7,117 nt of DNA from Gammaproteobacteria bacterium (lineage in GTDB: Bacteria; Pseudomonadota; Gammaproteobacteria; Steroidobacterales; Woeseiaceae): positions 1 to 7,117 of the forward strand of contig JAOUNK010000174.1 of assembly GCA_029881015.1 (NCBI GenBank), read 5' to 3'. Positions 1-6,604 of the stretch are shown here, piece by piece. The notes under the pieces are model-generated. The model did no database searches. It had not been told where the DNA came from and worked only from the letters and a program-made list of their open reading frames with translations. Each line of letters starts with the position of its first letter. Positions within the stretch are counted from its first letter, which is position 1. A program made the translations under genes and the position numbers.

Positions 1-633
1 TGTTTCCGGCGACGAGTCTATGCCGCCGAGGACGCCCATGACGAACTGAACAAACACGGGTTTCTGGATCAGTCCTTCGCGCAGGTAGAACGCGAGCGTC
101 TGGATATGGCCGACGTCGTAGCACTCGAATTCAAAGCGGGTGCCGTGGCCTTCGCCCAGCTGCTGGAAGATCCTCTCAATGTCGGCGAAGGTGTTCTTGA
201 AAACAACCTCGCGCGTGGCCTCCAGCAGCCTGGGTTCCCACTCATGTTTCCATTCGCTGTGCCGGCGCTGCATCGGGAACAGCCCGAAATTCATCGAGCC
301 CATATTCAGCGACGCCATTTCGGGTTGCGCGAGATTGGGCGCCGCGAGCCGTTCCTCGAGGGTCATCAGGGAACTGCCGCCTGTCGTGATATTGATCACG
401 GCGTCGCACTCGTTCTTGATGCGTGGCAGGAACTGCATGAAGACGTCGGGGTCGGCCGTGGGCCTGCCGTTCTCCGGATCGCGCGCGTGCAAATGCAATA
501 TGGCCGCGCCGGCATCTGCCGCTGCCACCGCCTGCGTGGCGATTTCATCGGGCGTAACCGGCAAATGCGGGCTCATTGTCGGCGTGTGAATCGAGCCGGT
601 TACCGCGCAGGTAATAATGACCTTGTCGTTCAT
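1..633 (-). CDS. BKACE-family beta-keto acid cleavage enzyme (DUF849), C-terminus cut by window edge
   Basis: The frame is open from ATG at 633 to the window edge, giving 211 codons of a family usually about 270-310 residues long, so the C-terminal third is missing. Visible family marks are the HLH motif of 'ILHLHARDP' (His47 and His49, matching the two zinc-ligand histidines of 3-keto-5-aminohexanoate cleavage enzyme, Kce), 'NITTGGSS' (81-88), 'MASLNMGSMNFG' (106-117) and 'FEFECYDVGH' (167-176). The third metal ligand and catalytic acid expected near residue 230 lie outside the window. The family uses acetyl-CoA to split a beta-keto acid into acetoacetate and a new acyl-CoA in the cytoplasm. 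The start is supported by GAGG (639-642) five bases upstream and by an ATGA overlap with the aminotransferase stop, which suggests translational coupling. Which beta-keto acid is used cannot be told; the partner aminotransferase suggests one derived from an amino acid. The family call is firm, the substrate open. Confidence 0.9.
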   Translation of the reverse strand, partial: MNDKVIITCAVTGSIHTPTMSPHLPVTPDEIATQAVAAADAGAAILHLHARDPENGRPTADPDVFMQFLPRIKNECDAVINITTGGSSLMTLEERLAAPNLAQPEMASLNMGSMNFGLFPMQRRHSEWKHEWEPRLLEATREVVFKNTFADIERIFQQLGEGHGTRFEFECYDVGHIQTLAFYLREGLIQKPVFVQFVMGVLGGIDSSPET

Positions 634-1988
634 GCGTGCCTCGCAGTGTTAACGGGCAGCCCCGAGGATTTCGCGAAGGCGTCGAGACTCTCTGTCAGGA
701 GCTGCAGTATCTCGTCCAGATCTGCGTCGGTAACGATCAGCGGCGGGCAGACCATGAAGTGGTCACCAATAGTACCGCCGCGCGTGCGCCGGGAGTAGAT
801 GATCAGGCCGCGTTGATACGCCTCCTCCACGAGCTTCACATGTGCATTGAGGTCGGCAGGCAGGGGCTCCATCGTGCCGCGGTCAGAAACCAGCTCAAAC
901 GCCAGCAACAAACCTTTGCCGCGCACATCGCCGATGAACGGATAACGATCCATGAGGCCCGACAGCAATGATTTGAGGCGCGCCCCCTGCGCGGCGGCAT
1001 TGTCGATCAGCTTTTGCTGCAACACCTCCTCGAGTACGGCGAGACCGGCGGCACAGGCGAGTGGGTTGCCTGCATACGTGTAGCCATGCGCGAATCCACC
1101 GTGCTCCATGACGGTTGCGACGATCTCATGGTTTGCGGCCATCGCGCCCAGCGGCGCGTAGCCTGCAGCAAAGCCTTTTGCCATGGCGATGATGTCCGGC
1201 TGCAGATTCCAATGCTCCGATGCGAGGAACCGCCCGGTACGCCCGGCGCCGGTCATGACCTCATCGGCAATCAGCAGCACACCGTATTCACGGCAGATGT
1301 CCTGTACTTCGTGGTACCAGCTGTCCGGGGCAACCAGGGCGCCCGTGGAGGCACCACCCACCGGCTCCATGATGAAGGCCAGGACTGAATCCGGGCCCTG
1401 GCGTTCGATCTCCGCGCGCAGCATTTCGGCATAGCGCAGGCCGCGTTCTTCATGCGTCAGTTCATCGCGGTCGAGGTAGCAGGTGGCCGCCGGCACCTTG
1501 GGCATTTCCCGGATCATGGCGCGAAACGGTTCGACAAACTGGTGCATGCCCGTAATGGCAACGGCGCCCAGCGTCGAGCCGTGATACGACGGAAACAAGG
1601 AAATGACTTTCCAGCGCTTTTTCTGGCCGTTCATGAACGCGTACTGCCGGGCAAGCTTCAGGCAGCTCTCGACGCACTCGGAGCCGCCCGAGACAAAGAA
1701 TATCCGGTCAAGCCCTGGTGGCATCAATGACGCCGTCAGCGTCGCCAGCGATTCGGCGGCATCGTTCTCAAAGTGCAGACGATAGGCAAACGTCGCATCG
1801 TCCATCTGCCTCTTCATGGCGGCGAGAACACGCGGATTCGAATGCCCGATGTTTGAGACCATCGGCCCGCTCGATGCGTCGATGTAGCGCTTGCCGTTGG
1901 TGTCCCACAGGTAGATTCCCTCGGCACGCGCAACGCGTGGACGCCGGCTGGTCGTTTGGTAGAAGAGGTGGCTCTTGCTCATGGGCAT
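630..1988 (-). CDS. Class III (omega-type) PLP-dependent aminotransferase
   Basis: This 452-residue protein has the usual length and full motif set of fold-type I, class III aminotransferases. It has the phosphate-binding 'SGGSE' (100-104), the cofactor-stacking 'YHG' (135-137), Glu208 in 'FIMEPVGG', Asp242 in 'ADEVMTGAGRTG' that pairs with the pyridine nitrogen, Lys271 in 'MAKGFAAGYAPLG' as Schiff-base lysine, and 'HGYTYAGNP' (301-309). The N-terminal 'GIYLWDTNGKRYIDASSG' (24-41) is also typical. It should move an amino group between an amine or omega/beta-amino acid and a keto acid such as pyruvate; the exact substrate cannot be read. Its start is 7 bases after the sulfotransferase stop, and its stop overlaps the start of the BKACE gene, so the three are probably co-transcribed. 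No strong Shine-Dalgarno precedes ATG 1988 or the alternative in-frame ATG at 1982, so coupling from the upstream gene is likely. With BKACE next door, a beta-amino acid to beta-keto acid role is the best guess. Confidence 0.93.
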   Translation of the reverse strand: MPMSKSHLFYQTTSRRPRVARAEGIYLWDTNGKRYIDASSGPMVSNIGHSNPRVLAAMKRQMDDATFAYRLHFENDAAESLATLTASLMPPGLDRIFFVSGGSECVESCLKLARQYAFMNGQKKRWKVISLFPSYHGSTLGAVAITGMHQFVEPFRAMIREMPKVPAATCYLDRDELTHEERGLRYAEMLRAEIERQGPDSVLAFIMEPVGGASTGALVAPDSWYHEVQDICREYGVLLIADEVMTGAGRTGRFLASEHWNLQPDIIAMAKGFAAGYAPLGAMAANHEIVATVMEHGGFAHGYTYAGNPLACAAGLAVLEEVLQQKLIDNAAAQGARLKSLLSGLMDRYPFIGDVRGKGLLLAFELVSDRGTMEPLPADLNAHVKLVEEAYQRGLIIYSRRTRGGTIGDHFMVCPPLIVTDADLDEILQLLTESLDAFAKSSGLPVNTARHA

Positions 1989-1995
1989 CTGTCAA

Positions 1996-3999
1996 TCAAT
2001 CGATCGGGTAGCGTTCCAGCAAGGGGCCAAGCGCCTCTTTAAGGGGCCCGAGATGGACTTCGAAATTGCGCCATTGAGCGAGGCCCTCCTTGTAAACGGG
2101 TTGTCGCACCTGTTCGGAGCTCGGCGTACGGATCGCCCTTTCGGTTTCGTAGAATCGCAGGCACTGCTCCTCGAAAGGCAGCCCACAATAGTCGAGCAGG
2201 CGACGAATCTGATTCTCGGTGTCCGCGACCATGTCTTCGTACTGCACACGATGTACCCGACCCGGCAGCACCTCGTCCCAGTGATCCATGAGCGTCACAT
2301 AGTCGCGATAATAGTGGCCGAGGTTGGTGAGGTCGTAGGTGAAGGCCTGACCGTGAGCGAACAACTGTTTGAAACAGGAGAAGCCGCCTGACATCGGGTG
2401 CCGTCGTGCATCGATGATCTTCGCGTTTGGCAGGATCATGTGAATCAGGCCGATATGCTTGAAATTGTTGGGCATCTTGTCGATGAAAAACGGCAGGCCA
2501 TGTCGTACGGCCTGGGTCGATTGAATGTAGCCGTCTCCAAGTTCGCGGGCCTGGTCGTCGCTCAGTGTTGTGAGAACCTCCGGATAGTCGGATGCCGGGT
2601 TCTTGCGGGATTTCTTGCCGAGGCGGCGCGAGATCGCAATGATGTCCGGTAGCTCGGCAGTTCCCTCAACCTGTGAATGGCTCGCGAGAATCTGTTCGAG
2701 CAGGGTGGATCCGGCACGTGGCAGCCCGACGATGAAGATCGGGTCCGGCGCCTCGCTTCCCCAACCCCGGCGCGCCGCGAAGAAATCACTGTTGAGCGTC
2801 CTGATCTGTCGGGCAGTGTCAAAAACGTTCGTCTTGGCATTGTGCCGATGCCGTTTGCTGCGCATTGCGTTGCCGCGCTGGTAATAATCGAATGACTTGT
2901 CGAACTCCCGCCGGTCTTCCATCGCCTTGCCCAGTGCGAACAACAGGTGTGACTGGTCGTCGGGATCACCCGCTTCCTCGTCGATCTGCGCCTGCATGTC
3001 AGCGATGTCCGCATCGGTGAATCGAAAGGTCTTGAGGTTGGCGAGGCTCCAATACGCTTCACCGGTCTGCGGCCGCAACTTGATGGCGGTCCGGTAGGCC
3101 TGGATCGATTCGTCCAGGCGACCGACGGTTTTCAGGGTATGACCGTAGTTCATGTGGGCCCCGGACTGCCGCGGATACTCGCTCAGGAACGCTTCGTACA
3201 GGTCCAGCGCCACTGCATGATCGCCTTTACGGACGAGGTTGGACCCTTTCAGCAAGAGGTAGTTGGGATTGTTCGGTTCCGCAACGAGCAAGCGCTCGAG
3301 TTCGGCCAGCGCCTCGTCGAATCGCTGCCGGCGCGAAAGGGCGAGCGCATAGTTCTGGCGCGCGAGGTGAAATTCAGGCGCCAGTTCCAGGCAACGCTCA
3401 AGCAGATGGATCGCGTCGTCGACCTGCCCAACTTCCAGGCCAATAGCCGCCAGCATGCGAATCGCCACAACATCGACCGGGTCTTTTCTTAGCACTTCTC
3501 TCGTGAGTCGCTCGGCTACCGGGAATTGTCTCTTGCGTAACTTTTCGGCGGCTTCGATCAATTCCGGATGTCGGGTGACGGCGGCCAGATGCCTGTCGTA
3601 GGCTTCTTCGCTGCCACGTGCGTCGCCGCGCGCACTGAGCTGATCACCGAGGGAACGCCAGGCAGCGGCGTGCCCCGGGTCCAGCTGCAAAACCCTGTTC
3701 AGGACTTCAATGGCTTCGTCACCCCGTCCGGTGGCGCCGAGGCAGAGAGCGTGCTCATGCAGAATATTGGCGTCTTTGTCGTATTGCCGGGCGACGTGCT
3801 CAATGACCGCCAGTCCTTCTGTGGGCTTGCCCTGCAGCCGCAACGCGGCGGCCAGAACATGCTTTGCCGGCGGTGTGTCGGCAACTACCTTGAGAATCTC
3901 CTCCGCCTGTTCCTGGGCGAGCACAGGATTCACTGCAAGCAAATTCACGGCGTGTGATAACGCCGTTTTCAAGTCTGCGTTGTTAGGCTCATTGTTCAC
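1996..3999 (-). CDS. TPR-repeat sulfotransferase fusion protein
   Basis: With the GTG start at 3999 the protein has 667 residues. Residues about 45-330 form tandem TPR-like helical repeats, for example 'GRGDEAIEVLNRVLQLDP' (91-108) and 'GRLDESIQAYRTAIKLRP' (293-310). Residues about 418-660 are a sulfotransferase domain. 'IFIVGLPRAGSTLLEQ' (421-436) is the 5'-phosphosulfate loop for PAPS, 'EGTAELPDI' (445-453) holds the likely catalytic Glu449, and 'DARRHPMSGGF' (530-540) is the 3'-phosphate-binding element. The fold resembles the Sulfotransfer_3 / tyrosylprotein sulfotransferase group, but the acceptor is unknown. No signal peptide or membrane segment is seen, so it is probably cytoplasmic; TPRs would recruit a partner or substrate. 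The open frame extends to a GTG at 4095, but those 32 extra residues do not look TPR-like and their first codon sits in a -10-like box. GTG 3999 has only a weak, distant AGG; ATG 4062 has none. The start is therefore uncertain, the family call firm. Confidence 0.9.
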   Translation of the reverse strand: MNNEPNNADLKTALSHAVNLLAVNPVLAQEQAEEILKVVADTPPAKHVLAAALRLQGKPTEGLAVIEHVARQYDKDANILHEHALCLGATGRGDEAIEVLNRVLQLDPGHAAAWRSLGDQLSARGDARGSEEAYDRHLAAVTRHPELIEAAEKLRKRQFPVAERLTREVLRKDPVDVVAIRMLAAIGLEVGQVDDAIHLLERCLELAPEFHLARQNYALALSRRQRFDEALAELERLLVAEPNNPNYLLLKGSNLVRKGDHAVALDLYEAFLSEYPRQSGAHMNYGHTLKTVGRLDESIQAYRTAIKLRPQTGEAYWSLANLKTFRFTDADIADMQAQIDEEAGDPDDQSHLLFALGKAMEDRREFDKSFDYYQRGNAMRSKRHRHNAKTNVFDTARQIRTLNSDFFAARRGWGSEAPDPIFIVGLPRAGSTLLEQILASHSQVEGTAELPDIIAISRRLGKKSRKNPASDYPEVLTTLSDDQARELGDGYIQSTQAVRHGLPFFIDKMPNNFKHIGLIHMILPNAKIIDARRHPMSGGFSCFKQLFAHGQAFTYDLTNLGHYYRDYVTLMDHWDEVLPGRVHRVQYEDMVADTENQIRRLLDYCGLPFEEQCLRFYETERAIRTPSSEQVRQPVYKEGLAQWRNFEVHLGPLKEALGPLLERYPID

Positions 4000-4093
4000 A
4001 ATATGAATTTTACCTGTGCAGCGCCCCGACTGATGCAGATTTGCCACACGACAAATGACCATTCGTGCTTGTGTTCGCAACTCCGTCAGGTGC

Positions 4094-4123
4094 ACTATAG
4101 CGACAAACGGGTTGATGAGTTAA
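4094..4123 (-). promoter_or_regulatory. Candidate sigma70-type promoter for the minus-strand cluster
   Basis: On the minus strand, TTAACT (4118-4123) and TATAGT (4094-4099) are separated by 18 bases, a reasonable -35/-10 pair. Transcription would start near 4087, leaving an untranslated leader of about 90 bases before GTG 3999. This fits the shorter sulfotransferase start and argues against the GTG at 4095. It is a motif match by eye only; the -35 is weak. Confidence 0.3.
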
Positions 4124-4150
4124 TTGGTATTTGAGCACAACTAATGTGTT

Positions 4151-4158
4151 GGGGGGGA
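4151..4158 (+). promoter_or_regulatory. Ribosome binding site of the TonB-dependent receptor, embedded in a G7 run
   Basis: Seven G residues followed by A (4151-4158) form the purine-rich site. The GGA at its right end lies seven bases before ATG 4166, which is a good spacing. The in-frame GTG at 4160 is only one base away from it, so it is too close to be used. This decides the start at 4166. Confidence 0.65.
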
Positions 4159-4165
4159 TGTGCAA

Positions 4166-6538
4166 ATGAAGCAATTTAGACGAAAGCCACTGGCTGCTGC
4201 GGTTTCGGCTGCGGTTACAGGGTCAGTGCTGATTACAGGCGCTACAGCGCCAGCCCATGCGCAACAGCCAACTGCGGCGCTGGAGGAAATCGTTGTAACC
4301 GCGCAAAAGCGCGAAGAGAATCTGCAGGATGTCGCAGTGTCCGTGCAGGTGCTCGGCAACACGCAACTCGAACAGCTCAACCTGAACAATTTTGCGGACT
4401 ACATCGAGTTCCTGCCGACGGTTTCGTTCCAGTCCCAACGACCGGGCGTTTCGCAGGTTTACATGCGCGGTATTTCCAGTGGTGGTGACGGTGTTCATTC
4501 GGGCTCGATGCCGAGTGTTGGCGTCTACCTCGACGAGCAGCCGGTTACTACGATCAACCGCGTACTGGATATTCATGTTTACGACGTCAATCGCATCGAG
4601 ACGCTCGCCGGACCGCAGGGAACGTACTTTGGCGCCAGCAGCCAGGCCGGCACGATGCGGATCATCACCAACAAGCCGGAATTGAACGAGTTCGATGCAG
4701 GATTCGATGTGACTGGCAGCTCGGTTTCCAAAGGGGATACCGGCTATACGGTTGAGGGATTCGTCAATATTCCGATCAGCGACAGAGCAGCAATACGCCT
4801 CGTTGGCTGGCACGATCAAGCGCCGGGCTACATCGACAATGTTCTGTCGTCGGTAACGCTCGAGGGCGTTGGTGTCACCAACACCAACACCGCGCTCGTC
4901 GAGGAAGACTTCAACGACGCCACAACGACCGGTATGCGTGCCCTGTTGAAGATTGACCTGAACGAGAACTGGACGGCGACGCCCGGTCTCATGGTCCAGG
5001 ATCAGGATACCAATGGTGTTTTCACGCATGACCCGGAAGATGTTGGCGACCTGCAGGCACAGCGTTTCTTCGCAGAGTCCTATGATTACTCCTGGTACCA
5101 GGCTTCCCTGACCGTCGAAGGCTCTATCGGCGGCCTGGATGTCGTCTACGCAGGCGCCTACCTGGATCTGGATCAGGACAGCATCGACGACTACACGCAC
5201 TACGCCCAGTACCTGGACAATTACTACGGTTACTACGGTGGTTGTTATCACTACGACTCGAGTGGCCTGAACTGTACGGATCCAAGCCAGTTCATCTCGA
5301 GCGACGAGAAGTTCAGCAAGCAAAGCCATGAATTCCGTCTGCAGTCGGATAGCGACCAGCGATTCCGCTGGATGGTAGGTGCGTTCCTGCAACGCCAGGA
5401 GCACAACTTCGATCTGCAGTGGGAGGTTCCGGATATGGATCCGGCCTTCTCACTGGACGCGTGGCCTTACGGTACCGTGGTGGAGGGCAAGCAGGTTGTC
5501 TGGCAAACGAAACAGGACCGCGTCGATCGTGACATGGCCTTGTTCGGCGAAGTCAGTTTCGATGTCAACGACAAACTGACCCTGGTTGGCGGCGTGCGCT
5601 TCTTCGACTTCGAGAATTCCCTGTCCGGGTATACAGGCGGTCTCAATCGCTGTCTCGACGTCAATGACATGCCGCAGTATCCCTGCTATTCCGCCGCACC
5701 CAATGTGAACGATGTTTCCGAGGGTGACGGTGAAACGATCAAGTTGAGTGCGAATTACAACGTCACGGATGATGCGATGTTGTATGTGACGTACTCGGAG
5801 GGTTTCCGGCCGGGTGGCGTCAATCGCTCTGTTGCAGCCGGCCTGCCGAAGTACGATCCGGACTTTGTAGACAATTACGAGATCGGTTGGAAGACCATGT
5901 GGATGGATGGGCGACTCCGTTTCAACGGTGCCGCGTATCGACTGGACTGGGACAATTTCCAGTTCGCGTTCCTGGATTTCGATATTTCGCCGCTGACGAT
6001 TATCCAGAACATCGGCCAGGCGCAGACGACAGGTATCGAGTTTGACATGGTGTTTGCGGCAACCGATGACCTCACATTGTCCCTGTCGGCTTCGTACAAC
6101 GATGCCGAATTGCAAGAGCCGTACTACCGGAATGCGCAGGAGCAAATAGACGGTGATCCGCCACGTGCCCCGGCGGGCACGGAAATGCCGTTCGTGCCAA
6201 AACTCCAGTATTCCGCTATCGGTCGATTCAATTTCGAGACGGGCCGATTCCCGGCTTATGTGCAGGCAGCGTTCGCCTATACGGACGATTCATGGAGCAA
6301 TCTTGAAACAGCGCTTAGAGAGGAACAGCCGTCGTACTCGATTTTGAATCTCGCGGCGGGCTTGCACGGCGAGCAATGGTCGCTGGATCTGTTCCTCGAT
6401 AACGCGACCGACGAACGTGCGCAGATCGTTCGCTACGGTGTCGGCTACTACGATCCGTATGACTCGATCACGCAGGATTCGGAGATTCTCGTAAATCGGC
6501 CACGCACCATCGGTTTGCGATACGGTCGTCGCTTCTGA
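4166..6538 (+). CDS. TonB-dependent outer-membrane receptor
   Basis: This 790-residue protein imports a ligand across the outer membrane using TonB/ExbBD energy. It begins with a Sec signal peptide: basic 'MKQFRRK', then an Ala/Val-rich core, and likely cleavage after 'AHA' at residue 32. A TonB box 'EEIVVTA' (40-46) follows. The plug domain (about 50-170) carries 'VYMRGI' (98-103), 'VGVYLDEQPV' (118-127), 'IETLAGPQGTYFG' (144-156) and 'GTMRIITNKP' (162-171). The rest is a beta-barrel with alternating aromatic strands, ending in 'TIGLRYGRRF' with the C-terminal Phe expected for BAM insertion. One predicted outer loop (about 335-370) is very rich in Tyr and Asp. Two close cysteine pairs (C360/C370 and C496/C507) could form loop disulfides. 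The ligand cannot be told: the sequence resembles the large proteobacterial COG1629 group, in which siderophores, vitamins and plant or algal compounds are all known. The gene is divergent from the sulfotransferase-aminotransferase cluster and is followed by a strong terminator. Confidence 0.95.
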   Translation: MKQFRRKPLAAAVSAAVTGSVLITGATAPAHAQQPTAALEEIVVTAQKREENLQDVAVSVQVLGNTQLEQLNLNNFADYIEFLPTVSFQSQRPGVSQVYMRGISSGGDGVHSGSMPSVGVYLDEQPVTTINRVLDIHVYDVNRIETLAGPQGTYFGASSQAGTMRIITNKPELNEFDAGFDVTGSSVSKGDTGYTVEGFVNIPISDRAAIRLVGWHDQAPGYIDNVLSSVTLEGVGVTNTNTALVEEDFNDATTTGMRALLKIDLNENWTATPGLMVQDQDTNGVFTHDPEDVGDLQAQRFFAESYDYSWYQASLTVEGSIGGLDVVYAGAYLDLDQDSIDDYTHYAQYLDNYYGYYGGCYHYDSSGLNCTDPSQFISSDEKFSKQSHEFRLQSDSDQRFRWMVGAFLQRQEHNFDLQWEVPDMDPAFSLDAWPYGTVVEGKQVVWQTKQDRVDRDMALFGEVSFDVNDKLTLVGGVRFFDFENSLSGYTGGLNRCLDVNDMPQYPCYSAAPNVNDVSEGDGETIKLSANYNVTDDAMLYVTYSEGFRPGGVNRSVAAGLPKYDPDFVDNYEIGWKTMWMDGRLRFNGAAYRLDWDNFQFAFLDFDISPLTIIQNIGQAQTTGIEFDMVFAATDDLTLSLSASYNDAELQEPYYRNAQEQIDGDPPRAPAGTEMPFVPKLQYSAIGRFNFETGRFPAYVQAAFAYTDDSWSNLETALREEQPSYSILNLAAGLHGEQWSLDLFLDNATDERAQIVRYGVGYYDPYDSITQDSEILVNRPRTIGLRYGRRF

Positions 6539-6553
6539 GCGTAGCTCGATAGT

Positions 6554-6562
6554 TGTTACAAT
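6554..6562 (+). promoter_or_regulatory. Candidate extended -10 promoter for the exported PD40 gene
   Basis: TGTTACAAT fits the extended -10 consensus TGnTATAAT with one mismatch. There is no good -35, which extended -10 promoters often do without; the best 18-base-spaced hexamer is TTCTGA at 6533-6538. The predicted start, near 6568-6570, falls at the end of the left arm of the terminator hairpin, so this transcript would not form the full hairpin. No other room for a promoter exists between the terminator and the next gene. The call is by eye only. Confidence 0.4.
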
Positions 6563-6592
6563 GGCCATGGAAACCCCATGGCCATTTTTTTT
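6560..6592 (+). terminator. Rho-independent terminator after the TonB-dependent receptor gene
   Basis: A perfect 11-bp inverted repeat (AATGGCCATGG at 6560-6570 and CCATGGCCATT at 6576-6586) encloses a 5-base loop and runs into eight T residues (6585-6592). It lies 21 bases after the receptor stop codon. Stem, loop and T-run all match a strong intrinsic terminator on the plus strand. Confidence 0.93.
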
Positions 6593-6596
6593 GGAG
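6593..6596 (+). promoter_or_regulatory. Ribosome binding site that selects the TTG start
   Basis: GGAG directly follows the terminator T-run and sits eight bases before TTG 6605. The in-frame ATG codons at 6626 and 6644 have no comparable site, which supports the TTG as start. Confidence 0.65.
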
Positions 6597-6604
6597 TAGC
6601 GCAC

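Noticed and set aside
106..798. 230-codon plus-strand open frame across the BKACE/aminotransferase junction
   Set aside because: It is antisense to two well-supported genes whose motifs are unmistakable, and its own product shows no family features.
4000..4095. N-terminal 32-residue extension of the TPR-sulfotransferase
   Set aside because: It begins at a GTG inside a -10-like box, has no ribosome binding site, and its composition does not resemble the TPR region, so it was left out of the called gene.
4120..4147. Possible plus-strand promoter for the receptor (TTAATT, 16 bases, TAATGT; or TGGTATTTG as extended -10)
   Set aside because: Each -10 matches the consensus at only about three of six positions. 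I could not choose one with any confidence, so no receptor promoter is called.
4160..4165. GTG at 4160 as start of the TonB-dependent receptor
   Set aside because: It sits almost directly against the G-rich ribosome binding site. ATG 4166 has correct spacing and gives a normal signal peptide.
4223..5404. Long (393-codon) open frame antisense to the receptor gene, with another at 5450-6145
   Set aside because: Both are codon-aligned with the receptor frame on the opposite strand. They are open simply because the receptor gene avoids TTA, CTA and TCA codons there. The translated products have no recognisable domain, while the sense frame is a clear TonB-dependent receptor.
6560..6586. Inverted repeat considered as a regulator operator or mobile-element end
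   Set aside because: The short loop and the eight-T run straight after the stem, 21 bases after a stop codon, are fully explained by an intrinsic terminator. No transposase or target duplication is present.
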